Positions 16,240 to 23,766 of a stretch of DNA of 30,660 nt are shown piece by piece. Below the pieces are notes generated by a model, which had not been told where the DNA came from, searched no databases, and saw only the letters and a list, made by a program, of their open reading frames with translations. A program made the position numbers and the translations under genes. Source of the stretch: ZLKRG08 sp964654815 (GTDB taxonomy: Bacteria > Actinomycetota > Actinomycetes > Nanopelagicales > Nanopelagicaceae); contig CAZZLH010000016.1 in the NCBI GenBank assembly GCA_964654815.1, positions 1 through 30,660 on the forward strand, written 5' to 3'. Numbering within the stretch: the stretch's first letter is position 1; each line of letters starts with the position of its first letter.

Positions 16240-17441
16240 TACTTACCACCATTTCTGGCCTTGATTGCCTCGGGATTATTTGGGTTCTCCCAAATAACGG
16301 TTCCGCCCATGCCAAGTCCAATACACATCGTGGTGATGCCATAACGAATCTCTGGATGCGCTTCGAAGGTGCGCGCCAAGTTGATCATCAAACGAATACC
16401 GCTTGAGGCAAGTGGATGGCCAACCGCAATCGCGCCACCTACTGGATTTACTCTTGGATCATCTTCCGCGATTCCGAAGTGATCTAGAAATGCTAGAACT
16501 TGTACGGCAAAGGCCTCATTGATTTCAAAGGCGCCGATATCTTCGATCTTCAAATTAGCTTGCTTTAACGCCTTGATAGTCGATGGCACTGGACCGTATC
16601 CCATGATCTCTGGCTCGACCCCTGCAAAGGCAAAGGTGACAAGGCGCATCTTTGGTTTTAGCCCATGAGCTATCGCGGCATCCTCATCTGCAAGTAACGC
16701 AGCGGTTGCGCCATCATTTAATCCTGAGGCATTGCCGGCAGTTACGCGACCACCTGGTCTAAATGGCGTCTTCAAATCGCGCAGACCTTCCATGGTGGTT
16801 GTAGGTCTTGGTCCTTCATCAACAGTTGCAATAGTCCAACCAAGCTCTGGGGTGCGCGCTGCAGTCGGAATCAAATCTTTTTGGATGATGCCCTTGGCAT
16901 ATGCCGCTGCAGTTTTGGTCTGTGATCCAAGAGCAAATTTATCGGCACGCTCTTTAGTGATTGCCGGAAATTTATCGTGTAACCGCTCCGCTGTTGCGCC
17001 CATTGACATCGCCTCTTGGTCGACGATTCGTTCGGCTAAGAAGCGGGGATTGGGATCCATCAATTGGCCCATTGGATGATTTCCCATATGTTCGACGCCA
17101 CCGGCGATTGCGAATTTAACTGCGCCCATATTTATCGCACCAGCCAATGTCGTAACAGAGGTCATCGCACCAGCGCACCAGCGATCTACGGAGTAGCCAG
17201 GCACGGTATTTGGTAATCCAGCGAGTATCGCGGCGCTTCGACCGATATTCATTCCTTGATCACCGGTCTGTGTGGCAGCTGCAATCGCAACATCATCGAT
17301 CTCAGCTGGATTTACTTGCGGATTACGTTCTAAGAGTCCACGGATTGCGCGGATCACTAGATCATCGGCGCGAGTTCCGTTGAACATGGAACCGGCTTTA
17401 CCAAATGGGGTGCGGACTGCATCTACTAATACGACTGACAT
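16239..17441 (-). CDS. fadA: Acetyl-CoA C-acyltransferase (3-ketoacyl-CoA thiolase, FadA)
   Basis: 400 residues, full-length thiolase. The nucleophile is Cys89 (VDRWCAGAM); His342 (AVGHPLASSG) and Cys373 (TMCIGLGMGG) complete the active site. It cleaves 3-ketoacyl-CoA to acetyl-CoA and a shortened acyl-CoA, the last step of beta-oxidation, with FadB as partner. First gene of the fadA-fadB operon. A TAACCT element 7 nt before the ATG suggests a leaderless message. Upstream lie an inverted repeat at the -10 and five phased 10-bp repeats. Confidence 0.96.
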   Translation of the reverse strand: MSVVLVDAVRTPFGKAGSMFNGTRADDLVIRAIRGLLERNPQVNPAEIDDVAIAAATQTGDQGMNIGRSAAILAGLPNTVPGYSVDRWCAGAMTSVTTLAGAINMGAVKFAIAGGVEHMGNHPMGQLMDPNPRFLAERIVDQEAMSMGATAERLHDKFPAITKERADKFALGSQTKTAAAYAKGIIQKDLIPTAARTPELGWTIATVDEGPRPTTTMEGLRDLKTPFRPGGRVTAGNASGLNDGATAALLADEDAAIAHGLKPKMRLVTFAFAGVEPEIMGYGPVPSTIKALKQANLKIEDIGAFEINEAFAVQVLAFLDHFGIAEDDPRVNPVGGAIAVGHPLASSGIRLMINLARTFEAHPEIRYGITTMCIGLGMGGTVIWENPNNPEAIKARNGGK

Positions 17442-17448
17442 GGGTCAG

Positions 17449-17465
17449 AGGTTACTAGTCAGTAA
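17449..17465 (-). promoter_or_regulatory. fadA -10 element overlapped by a small inverted repeat
   Basis: The minus-strand TAACCT (17454-17449) ends 7 nt before the fadA ATG. TTACT (17452-17456) and AGTAA (17461-17465) form 5-bp arms around a 4-nt centre that overlap it, a possible site for a repressor of fatty-acid genes. Confidence 0.4.
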
Positions 17466-17477
17466 TAAATTTGGCTA

Positions 17478-17527
17478 TTAGCGCTTGTTAGGGCTTATTA
17501 GCTCTAATTAGCACTTATGAGCGCAAG
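17478..17527. repeat. Five phased 10-bp repeats between fadA and the FTR1 gene
   Basis: Five units follow with an exact 10-bp period: TTAGCGCTTG, TTAGGGCTTA, TTAGCTCTAA, TTAGCACTTA and a diverged TGAGCGCAAG. The consensus TTAGNNCTW matches the repeat at 6540-6569. The array lies just upstream of the expected fadA -35 region and ends 13 bases before the 3' end of the FTR1 gene, so it most likely belongs to fadA control. Confidence 0.65.
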
Positions 17528-17540
17528 AACCACCTAAAAA

Positions 17541-18278
17541 CTACTTGGTGAGTGAGATCTTCTTGCTTAGCTCTTCTGGCTTTGCCGGCTTGGCCTTTGC
17601 CAAGTAGGCCGGCAAGATCATAAGAACATAGAGGATGGCGCCGTAGATAGAGGCGTTGCCATCGAAGAAGAGACCGACTTCGTGTAGTTCGTGAAGTGAG
17701 TACTCAAGCACATGGGCTGCCACCAAGATTAGGGCGACGCCAGAGACTTTAAAGAAGGTCGCAAGATTGAAGCGAATCGCGCCGCGATAGATGCCATAAC
17801 CAAGTCCAACTGCGACCGCAAGGCCAAGGATCAGACCGAAGGTCGAAGCGACGGCATTGCTGCTCTTGAAATTTGCATATAGAAAAAGCGAGGTCTCTAA
17901 ACCTTCACGCGCTACTGCGGTAAATGCGGCAAAGGCGAGGGTGCCGGCGCCAACTGCGGCAGAGGCTTTCTGCTCCAACTCCAGTTTCATAAATCGCGCA
18001 GTGCGCTTCATCCAGAAGACCATCCAGGTAACTAGAGAGACTGCGATGATGCCGGTAACTCCGGCGAATAGCTCTTCGCCCTCTTTACTTAAGGAGGCGC
18101 TGGTGAAGGTTAGGACGGCGCCAAAGGCCAGAGATAATCCAATGGCGGCAAAGACGCCGGTCCATAAACTTCTAAGGAGGTGTGTGCGACCTGACTTGAC
18201 CAAATAGGCCACCAGGATGCCCACGATAAGGCTTGCTTCTAGCCCCTCACGGAGGGCAACCACGAATGTCTGTAGCAC
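17541..18278 (-). CDS. FTR1-family high-affinity iron permease (EfeU-like)
   Basis: 245 residues, about seven hydrophobic helices. The two REXXE iron-binding motifs are intact: REGLE at residues 10-14 in helix 1 and 124-128 in helix 4, the hallmark of FTR1/EfeU permeases that carry ferric iron across the membrane. It is somewhat short, ending in a Lys-rich tail. The usual partners EfeO and EfeB are not adjacent, so it either works alone or with proteins encoded elsewhere. The start is a GTG, supported by TAATGT 6 nt upstream and TTGCGT 17 bp before that, with the latter inside a long inverted repeat. Confidence 0.9.
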   Translation of the reverse strand: MLQTFVVALREGLEASLIVGILVAYLVKSGRTHLLRSLWTGVFAAIGLSLAFGAVLTFTSASLSKEGEELFAGVTGIIAVSLVTWMVFWMKRTARFMKLELEQKASAAVGAGTLAFAAFTAVAREGLETSLFLYANFKSSNAVASTFGLILGLAVAVGLGYGIYRGAIRFNLATFFKVSGVALILVAAHVLEYSLHELHEVGLFFDGNASIYGAILYVLMILPAYLAKAKPAKPEELSKKISLTK

Positions 18279-18284
18279 ATGGCC

Positions 18285-18332
18285 ACATTAAGGCTTGGCA
18301 GAGAATTACGCAACTTTTTCGTTGCGTAATTC
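18285..18332 (-). promoter_or_regulatory. FTR1 promoter with 12-bp inverted-repeat operator
   Basis: On the minus strand TTGCGT (18313-18308), a 17-bp spacer, TAATGT (18290-18285) and 6 nt lead to the GTG start. GAATTACGCAAC (18303-18314) and GTTGCGTAATTC (18321-18332) are exact 12-bp complements around TTTTTC, so the -35 box lies in one arm. The repeat also begins 4 bases past the RNase D stop and could end that transcript, though no U-tract follows. It does not match the usual Fur or DtxR/IdeR consensus. Confidence 0.6.
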
Positions 18333-18336
18333 GTCA

Positions 18337-19620
18337 CTATTGCTCGCTCTCGGCCGGCTCCTCGGAGGCGGTAACCAAGGGCTCGCTCTGGGTTAGAGCC
18401 GCTGCAAGTAACGCCGCCACTTCATTTATCTGCCATGGCCTAGCGCCTAATTTTGCGAGCTTGCTCTCGATTGTTTTGAGATCGGGGGCAGTCTGATCCC
18501 AACAGATACGTCGTACGAATTCGGGGGTGATCAGATTCTCGGCCGGCAAGTTAAGTTCTAGCGCTCGCTGATTTACTGCAGCTTTGGCATGAGTCAACGG
18601 TGCGTACCGCTCTGGGAATTTCTCCCGCCATTGTTTGACTGGCGGCATGCCATCTCCATTTAATCGCATGAGTGGCAACTCTGCTTGCTGTGCCTTGGCG
18701 ATCGCATCGATCCAAGCGCTCGCATTATCCAACCATCGAGAGCGCATACCGATCGGACGGAGAATCTTTGAGAGCCCTTTAACTGAGGTGGCTAACTTTG
18801 GATCGGCCACCGCCAATTCAGTAATCGCGTTATCTGATAACAAACGACCCGGTGCAATATCTTGGCTTGCCGCGATCTGATCGCGCACGCCCCAGAGCTC
18901 TCTAACAATGGCTAACTGCTCACGCTTTCGTACTTTGTGCATTCCTGAGGTGCGACGCCATGGATCTTCTCTAGGCGGCGCAGGTGGCGCATCGAGGAGA
19001 TTTTGAAATTCGGCATAAGCCCATTCCAATTTGCCCGACGCAGAGAGCGATGCGATTAACTGCTCACGGATTTCAATCAGCAACTCAACATCTAAGGCCG
19101 CGTAGGTTAGCCAATCATCATGTAATGGGCGGATTGACCAATCGACTGCTGAGTGCTCTTTGGCTAGCGAGATATTAAAGAAGTGTTCACAGAGCGGGCC
19201 AAGTCCCACCTTTGGCAGACCAGCTAATCTCGCACCTAATTCCGTATCAAATAAGCGCTTTGGAAATAAGCCAAAGTCGCGCAGGCAGGCGAGATCCTGA
19301 GAAGCGGCATGGATGATTACCTCTTCGCTCTGGATTAGTTGATTTAACTCTGAGATTAAAGTGCTTGCTTTATCCGTATCAGGATTGGAAAATGGAATTG
19401 GATCTATTAAGTAGATCTGTCGCTCCCGTTTTATTTGAATTAAATAGGCTCGGGCAGAGTAGCGATATCCGCTAGCTCGCTCGGCATCTATCGCGATCGG
19501 TCCAGTTAGAGTTTTCATTTCTTTGATGGCCTGGGCGAGCTCTGATTCGCCTACGATTAAATCGGGCGTTCCGCCTGCGGGGATTAGAAGCGGGGTGGGT
19601 AAGTTCTCCGCTTCGCTCAT
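18337..19620 (-). CDS. rnd: Ribonuclease D (DEDDy 3'-5' exonuclease with HRDC domain)
   Basis: 427 residues. The exonuclease domain shows the DEDDy residues: Asp45 and Glu47 (AIDAERASG), Asp108 (AASQDLACL), and Tyr172/Asp176 (YAALDVELL). The C-terminal half contains HRDC-type helical regions (RREQLAIVRELWGVRDQIA). It trims the 3' ends of tRNA precursors and other stable RNAs. The start overlaps the DUF3000 stop (ATGA); this pair is conserved in actinobacteria. The dxs gene that often follows is replaced here by the FTR1 gene. Confidence 0.93.
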   Translation of the reverse strand: MSEAENLPTPLLIPAGGTPDLIVGESELAQAIKEMKTLTGPIAIDAERASGYRYSARAYLIQIKRERQIYLIDPIPFSNPDTDKASTLISELNQLIQSEEVIIHAASQDLACLRDFGLFPKRLFDTELGARLAGLPKVGLGPLCEHFFNISLAKEHSAVDWSIRPLHDDWLTYAALDVELLIEIREQLIASLSASGKLEWAYAEFQNLLDAPPAPPREDPWRRTSGMHKVRKREQLAIVRELWGVRDQIAASQDIAPGRLLSDNAITELAVADPKLATSVKGLSKILRPIGMRSRWLDNASAWIDAIAKAQQAELPLMRLNGDGMPPVKQWREKFPERYAPLTHAKAAVNQRALELNLPAENLITPEFVRRICWDQTAPDLKTIESKLAKLGARPWQINEVAALLAAALTQSEPLVTASEEPAESEQ

Positions 19621-20231
19621 CGTCTCGCTGGTTTACTGGGAGCTTTGAAAGTTGCAACCCCTTCAGGTATTGGTTGCAGATAGGTGATCTCAGCTAGCAA
19701 GTTACACCAGGCCGAAAGATGTGCGACCAATTCTTCGCCGATGCCGGTACCAGAGTTATTGCCAGAGTTACTTAATATCGCGGTCCAAGAGGCGCGAATC
19801 TCAATCTGTCCACCATCTGTCGCAGTAGATAACTTGCCAAATGAATGGCTGATGGCGCGAGTGACTGTGCCACTTGGTGCGGCATATGTGCAGCCATTAT
19901 TTTCAAGCGCCTTCAATAACCAATTCCAGCCATGTTCTGGCAGAGTGGGATCATCTGCCTCCGTGCTATCCAATGTGGCATTCATAAAGGTCACACAGCG
20001 AAACTCGCCGCCCCAAGTATCTTGCCCACCAGGTTCATGCAAAACCACAAATCGGCCATTAGCCAATTCATGCTCGTCATCTCCGAGTAAACCATTTGAG
20101 ACATCGGCACTTAAAGCGAAGGAGTAAGTAGCTAGTTTCTGCGGTGCGGGAATCTCTTCTAAGGTGATCTCAGCGCGCGGTTTAAAGTCCAAGAGAAGCG
20201 AAGCGGTTCTTTTAAATTGCTCCTCATTCAT
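19617..20231 (-). CDS. DUF3000 protein
   Basis: 204 residues, soluble, no signal peptide or membrane segment. It matches the actinobacterial DUF3000 family: acidic N-terminal helix, GRFVVLHEPGGQDTWGGEFRCVTF, then an A-rich SHLSAWC helix near the end. Function unknown; constant coupling to RNase D suggests a role in RNA metabolism, which is inference. First gene of a unit with rnd. Its ATG diverges from the EamA gene across 59 bases. The upstream GAAAAT is a poor -10 candidate. Confidence 0.87.
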   Translation of the reverse strand: MNEEQFKRTASLLLDFKPRAEITLEEIPAPQKLATYSFALSADVSNGLLGDDEHELANGRFVVLHEPGGQDTWGGEFRCVTFMNATLDSTEADDPTLPEHGWNWLLKALENNGCTYAAPSGTVTRAISHSFGKLSTATDGGQIEIRASWTAILSNSGNNSGTGIGEELVAHLSAWCNLLAEITYLQPIPEGVATFKAPSKPARR

Positions 20232-20277
20232 GGCTTAATTTTCTCAAACAAGTTGCGATTACTCGGGATATCTAGGG

Positions 20278-20283
20278 TAGGTT
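20278..20283 (+). promoter_or_regulatory. Putative -10 element of EamA gene (leaderless)
   Basis: TAGGTT ends 7 nt before the ATG at 20291; no Shine-Dalgarno sequence lies between them. Confidence 0.4.
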
Positions 20284-20290
20284 CGCCTGT

Positions 20291-21118
20291 ATGGCGAGCC
20301 TTTTAGCACTTTTATCTGCCGCGCTCTGGGGTTCTTCTGATTTCGAAGGTGGACGACTCTCAAAACGTTATCCCGCGATTAGCGTCTTAGGCGCTACCCA
20401 GTTAATTAGTTTGGTTTTTGGTGCGTTGTTAGTGATTGCAATTGGGCAGACAGATCTCACACCAAAGATCTTCTTTGCTGGCGCAATGGCTGGAATTGGC
20501 GGATATATCGGATTGATCTGTCTTTATGCTGGCTTGGCAACTGGACGTATGGGAGTGGTCTCACCGATCAGTTCGCTATCAGCGGTAATTCCTATGTCGA
20601 TTGCTTTGATTGGCGGCGAACGCTTGACCACCGGGAAAGCGATTGGTTGTGTGTTAGCGCTACTTGGCGCATTTCTTACCAGTGGGCCCGAGTTTTCTAA
20701 AGGCGTATCACTCAAGCCGCTGCTCTTAGCCTTCGGTGCGGCACTTGGTTTTGGCACAGCGCTTAGCTTCATGGCGATTGGCTCGGAAACTGAGCCAATT
20801 CTGACGATGGTCTGCATGCGTATCACCACCGCAATCATCACGATAGCAATCGCAATCAGATTAAAGGGTTTTGGGGGATTGGGCATTAAGAATTTGCCCT
20901 CTTTGATCTTTATCGGTGTCGCAGATTTCGCAGCAAACGCCACGCTAGGGCTAGCAATACAGAGAGGCCCAGATGCGATTGCGATAGTACTGGGCGCCTT
21001 ATATCCAGTTTTTACCGTACTTCTAGCATTTCTATTGCTACGCGAACGTTTGCATAAAGTTCAATATGTCGGAGGCGCCGCTGCGGTAGCGGGGGTTGCC
21101 TTAATTAGCGCTTTTTAG
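20291..21118 (+). CDS. EamA/DMT-family transporter
   Basis: 275 residues with about ten hydrophobic helices arranged as two EamA repeats (about 1-130 and 140-275), typical of drug/metabolite transporters that move small organic solutes. The start MASLLALLSAALWGSSDFEGG and LGALYPVFTVLLAFLLLRERLHKVQYVGG are family hallmarks. The substrate cannot be inferred. Its last 14 bases overlap the end of the convergent ribD-like gene. Confidence 0.88.
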   Translation: MASLLALLSAALWGSSDFEGGRLSKRYPAISVLGATQLISLVFGALLVIAIGQTDLTPKIFFAGAMAGIGGYIGLICLYAGLATGRMGVVSPISSLSAVIPMSIALIGGERLTTGKAIGCVLALLGAFLTSGPEFSKGVSLKPLLLAFGAALGFGTALSFMAIGSETEPILTMVCMRITTAIITIAIAIRLKGFGGLGIKNLPSLIFIGVADFAANATLGLAIQRGPDAIAIVLGALYPVFTVLLAFLLLRERLHKVQYVGGAAAVAGVALISAF

Positions 21119-21599
21119 CCGTTACAAATCTAGTATCGGCAACTTTTTCATCATTGGTAATTTCAAAACCACGAAGCGCTTCATTAAGGTCAATCAAATC
21201 CTCGCCGCCGGTAAATGGCGTCACTGATATCTCTAGTTGATCAACTAGCCCAAGTTTTAAGAATTCCGTTAAGAGCGCTGGCCCGGCTTCAATTAGGACC
21301 GAGCTGCCAAATTCCCGTTGCGCCTTCTCCAACGCGCTCTTTGGGTCCAGATTCCACCAAACTGCGTTGGCATTACCGATAAGCACATTTGAGGGATGGC
21401 GTGAGATTACGACCAAAGGACATGGTGTTATGGAATATCGTTCATTGCGCGCGGTATTGCCGCCGATGATTATGCAATCGAATTGACGGCGCCGTTTTAA
21501 GAATCTTTCACGATCGGTTTCGGTTGATACCCCAGCTGACGAACCATCTTTTGAGGTGGAACCATCTAGACCCATAACCAATGTGGCTACTGTGTGCAC
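21105..21599 (-). CDS. RibD C-terminal-domain reductase
   Basis: 164 residues, a single RibD_C/dihydrofolate-reductase-like domain: N-terminal strand VATLVMGLDGS, then FDCIIIGGNTARNERYS (nucleotide-binding region) and VLIEAGPALLTEFLKLGLVDQLEISVTPF. Such proteins include the pyrimidine reductase of riboflavin synthesis, but the deaminase domain of RibD is absent and the protein is short, so it may instead be a general NADPH-dependent reductase. The GTG start is supported by TACTAT 7 nt upstream. It diverges from pimB with 23 bases between start codons. Confidence 0.8.
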   Translation of the reverse strand: MHTVATLVMGLDGSTSKDGSSAGVSTETDRERFLKRRRQFDCIIIGGNTARNERYSITPCPLVVISRHPSNVLIGNANAVWWNLDPKSALEKAQREFGSSVLIEAGPALLTEFLKLGLVDQLEISVTPFTGGEDLIDLNEALRGFEITNDEKVADTRFVTAKKR

Positions 21600-21606
21600 C
21601 CGCCAA

Positions 21607-21616
21607 ATAGTAGGGT
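21607..21616. promoter_or_regulatory. Overlapping divergent -10 elements for RibD-like gene and pimB
   Basis: The minus-strand TACTAT (21612-21607) ends 7 nt before the RibD-like GTG. The plus-strand TAGGGT (21611-21616) ends 6 nt before the pimB ATG. They share the self-complementary TA at 21611-21612, so polymerase cannot open both at once. Confidence 0.5.
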
Positions 21617-21622
21617 AATTGC

Positions 21623-22856
21623 ATGTCTTTGACGCTCTTTGTCACAAATGATTTCGGCCCACGCGCTGGTGGCATTGAGACCTTTATTCATGGATTGATA
21701 CAGGGTTTGACNNNNNNNNNNNNNNNNNNNNNNNNNNNNNNNNNNNNNNNNNNNNNNNNNNNNNNNNNNNNNNNNNNNNNNNNNNNNNNNNNNNNNNNNN
21801 NNNNNNNNNNNCTCGGTCATTGTTTACACCTCACAACAAGGTGATACCAGGGATTATGACGCAAAGTGGCTGGCTGCTGGCGTAAAGGTAATTCGCGATC
21901 GCAGCAAGATGCTTCTGCCCACTCCAAGAGTTATTAAAGCAGTTCGTCGAGTTTGCATTGAAGAGAGGCCCGAAGTAGTGGTCTTTGGCGCAGCAGCACC
22001 GCTTGCACTGATGGCTAAGCGTTTACCGGTGGCAAGAAAAATCGGCATAACTCATGGCCATGAGGTTTGGTGGTCCAAAGTCTTTCCCTTTAATTTAGCG
22101 ATGCGGCTCATCGGAAATTCATTAGATCATCTGACTTATCTAGGCGAATTTACCAAGGGCGAGATCTCAAAAGCGCTCAGCCAAAAAGCTAGGAACGCCA
22201 TGGTGCAGCTGGCACCTGGGATTGATACTCAGCAATTCCGACCGATCGATGCCACTTCATCAACATCATTAAGATCACTAAGAGAAGAGTTAGGGCTTCA
22301 AGATAAGAAAGTCATTGTGAGCGTTGGGCGATTGGTACCGCGTAAAGGTCAAGATCAATTAATAAAGGCTTTGCCGGCGATAATCGCAAAACATCCAGAT
22401 GCTCATCTGCTCTTAGTTGGCACTGGCTCATATCAAAAGGTTTTGAATAAACTGATTGCAGATCGGGCGCTTCAGAAGTACGTGACATTTACTGGCCGGG
22501 TCCAATACGAAGATTTGGCGCGGTACATCTGCGTCGGAGATATTTTCGCGATGCCATCTCGCTCTCGTTTCGGTGGACTCGAGGTAGAGGGGTTGGGAAT
22601 CGTCTATTTGGAAGCAAGCGCCTGCGGCTTGCCAGTTTTGGCAGGAGATTCTGGTGGCGCACCTGATGCGGTAATCGAGGGGGTCACCGGTTTGGTGGTT
22701 GATGGACTTGATGAGAAGAAGATCGCGGCGGGCGTAATTCAATTACTCGAATCAGATCGCAAATCAATGGGAGCAGCAGGGCGCAAGTGGGCAGTGGAGC
22801 GCTGGGATTGGAGCATTTGGAACGCTAAATTTGTGGAATTAGTCCGCGGCGCTTAG
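21623..22856 (+). CDS. pimB: Phosphatidylinositol mannoside mannosyltransferase PimB, interrupted by assembly gap
   Basis: A GT4-family glycosyltransferase. As in mycobacterial PimB' (Rv2188c), which adds the second mannose from GDP-mannose to PIM1 at the inner membrane face, it has TNDFGPRAGGIETF at the start, VVFGAAAPLALMAKRL, THGHEVWWS, VGRLVPRKGQDQL and VEGLGIVYLEASACGLPV. The last contains the catalytic-region glutamate. A 100-N run covers 21712-21811. The frame before and after it differs by the placeholder length, so the true gap should be a multiple of three. Alignment from memory to PimB' suggests only a few residues are missing. It is near the fadD and SRPBCC genes, as in mycobacteria. 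Its end overlaps the response-regulator gene by 32 bases. Confidence 0.88.
21712..21811. other. Assembly gap (100 N) inside pimB
   Basis: Exactly 100 N, a placeholder of fixed size. The pimB frame does not continue through 100 bases, so the length is not real. Confidence 0.98.
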
Positions 22857-23289
22857 CTTCTAATACTGCACCTGATCTATTTCTTACCTGCAACTTTCGA
22901 TAGATCGCACTTAAATGGCTCTTTAAGGTAGCCGGCGCGATAAATAATTGTTTGGCCAACTCCTCACCACTAAAGCCAGTTGGCAATAGCGCAATGATTT
23001 CCAATTCCCGTGCGGTTAAGGAGAGGCCGAAGATTCGAGAGTTAACGGCACGGATAAGCCCTTTGCTAGTAAATGAGAGCGGGGATTTTTTTGCATTGTG
23101 TAAGGCTCCGATAATCTCTTCAAGCGGCGCGACCTTTGAGATGAAGGCGCTTGCTCCGGCGCTCATACAAGCCAGCAGATTTGCATCATCATCGAGAATG
23201 GAAAGCACCACAATCCCAATCTTCTGACTATTGCTTCGCGCCCACTTAACAATCTCCAACCCGCTGCCATCGGGAAGAGATAAATCAAC
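22825..23289 (-). CDS. NarL/FixJ-type response regulator, N-terminus lost in gap
   Basis: The visible part starts at VDLSLPDGSGLEIVKWA, where the first aspartate is the expected phosphorylation site. The rest of the receiver follows (IVVLSILDDD; GASAFISKVAPLEEII with the conserved lysine), then a LuxR-type HTH (LTARELEIIALL, GEELAKQLFIAPATLKSHLSAIYRKLQV). About 50 N-terminal residues are missing in the 100-N run. It should be the partner of the kinase just upstream. Target genes are unknown. Although frames happen to join across the N run, the two proteins are most likely separate genes. Confidence 0.85.
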   Translation of the reverse strand, partial: VDLSLPDGSGLEIVKWARSNSQKIGIVVLSILDDDANLLACMSAGASAFISKVAPLEEIIGALHNAKKSPLSFTSKGLIRAVNSRIFGLSLTARELEIIALLPTGFSGEELAKQLFIAPATLKSHLSAIYRKLQVRNRSGAVLEAKRRGLIPQI

Positions 23290-23389
23290 NNNNNNNNNNN
23301 NNNNNNNNNNNNNNNNNNNNNNNNNNNNNNNNNNNNNNNNNNNNNNNNNNNNNNNNNNNNNNNNNNNNNNNNNNNNNNNNNNNNNNNNN
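23290..23389. other. Assembly gap (100 N) between kinase and response regulator
   Basis: Exactly 100 N. The missing protein (kinase ATP-binding D and G boxes plus about 50 receiver residues) needs roughly 300-400 bases, so the real gap is probably several times longer than drawn. Confidence 0.95.
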
Positions 23390-23766
23390 GCATGGCCTTT
23401 TGAATGTTGCGCGGCATTTCGCACCAATTCATCGACGATTCGCTTTAGCTTGCTATCTAATCTGGAGAGTTCACCAGTTAAAAGTAATTGCATGGGTTTG
23501 GCGCGCTCTATAAGTTCGTTGTAGTACTCCCCATCAGGTGAGCGAAGTGCAAATAACTCCCGCCGAACTCGCTTGGTCGCCTCTATGACATCCAAGCGAA
23601 TTGCCCTTGTCGGAGCGCGAAAACGCGAGGGGAGTTCGCCAATTAAAAGATCAAGCTTGTAGCCGATGGCTACCAAATCTTGCGCTAGGGAGTCGTGGAG
23701 ATCTCTAGCTAGTTGCGCCCTGGTAGAGCTCTGCAATCTCCTTTGCGAATTCTTTTGCGACCACAT
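23390..23766 (-). CDS. Sensorless NarL-type histidine kinase, C-terminus lost in gap
   Basis: The visible 125 residues begin almost directly with the HisKA_3 dimerisation/phosphoacceptor helix: LARDLHDSLAQDLVAIGYKLD, with His24 as the phosphorylated residue. The N box of the ATPase domain follows (RIVDELVRNAAQHS), and then sequence is lost. There is no sensor, PAS or membrane segment. An in-frame TAA eight codons before the ATG, still inside fadD, shows that no upstream extension is possible. The start overlaps fadD by 62 bases, so it is probably co-transcribed and translationally coupled with it. A cytosolic kinase receiving its signal from another protein is inferred. Confidence 0.8.

Noticed and set aside
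18303..18332. Simple intrinsic terminator for RNase D
   Set aside because: Not fully excluded, but there is no U-tract on the minus strand, and one arm contains a well-spaced -35 box for the next gene, so an operator reading is preferred.
22825..23766. A single kinase-response regulator fusion protein
   Set aside because: The reading frame is joined only through 100 placeholder N, and essential parts of both proteins are missing at the join.
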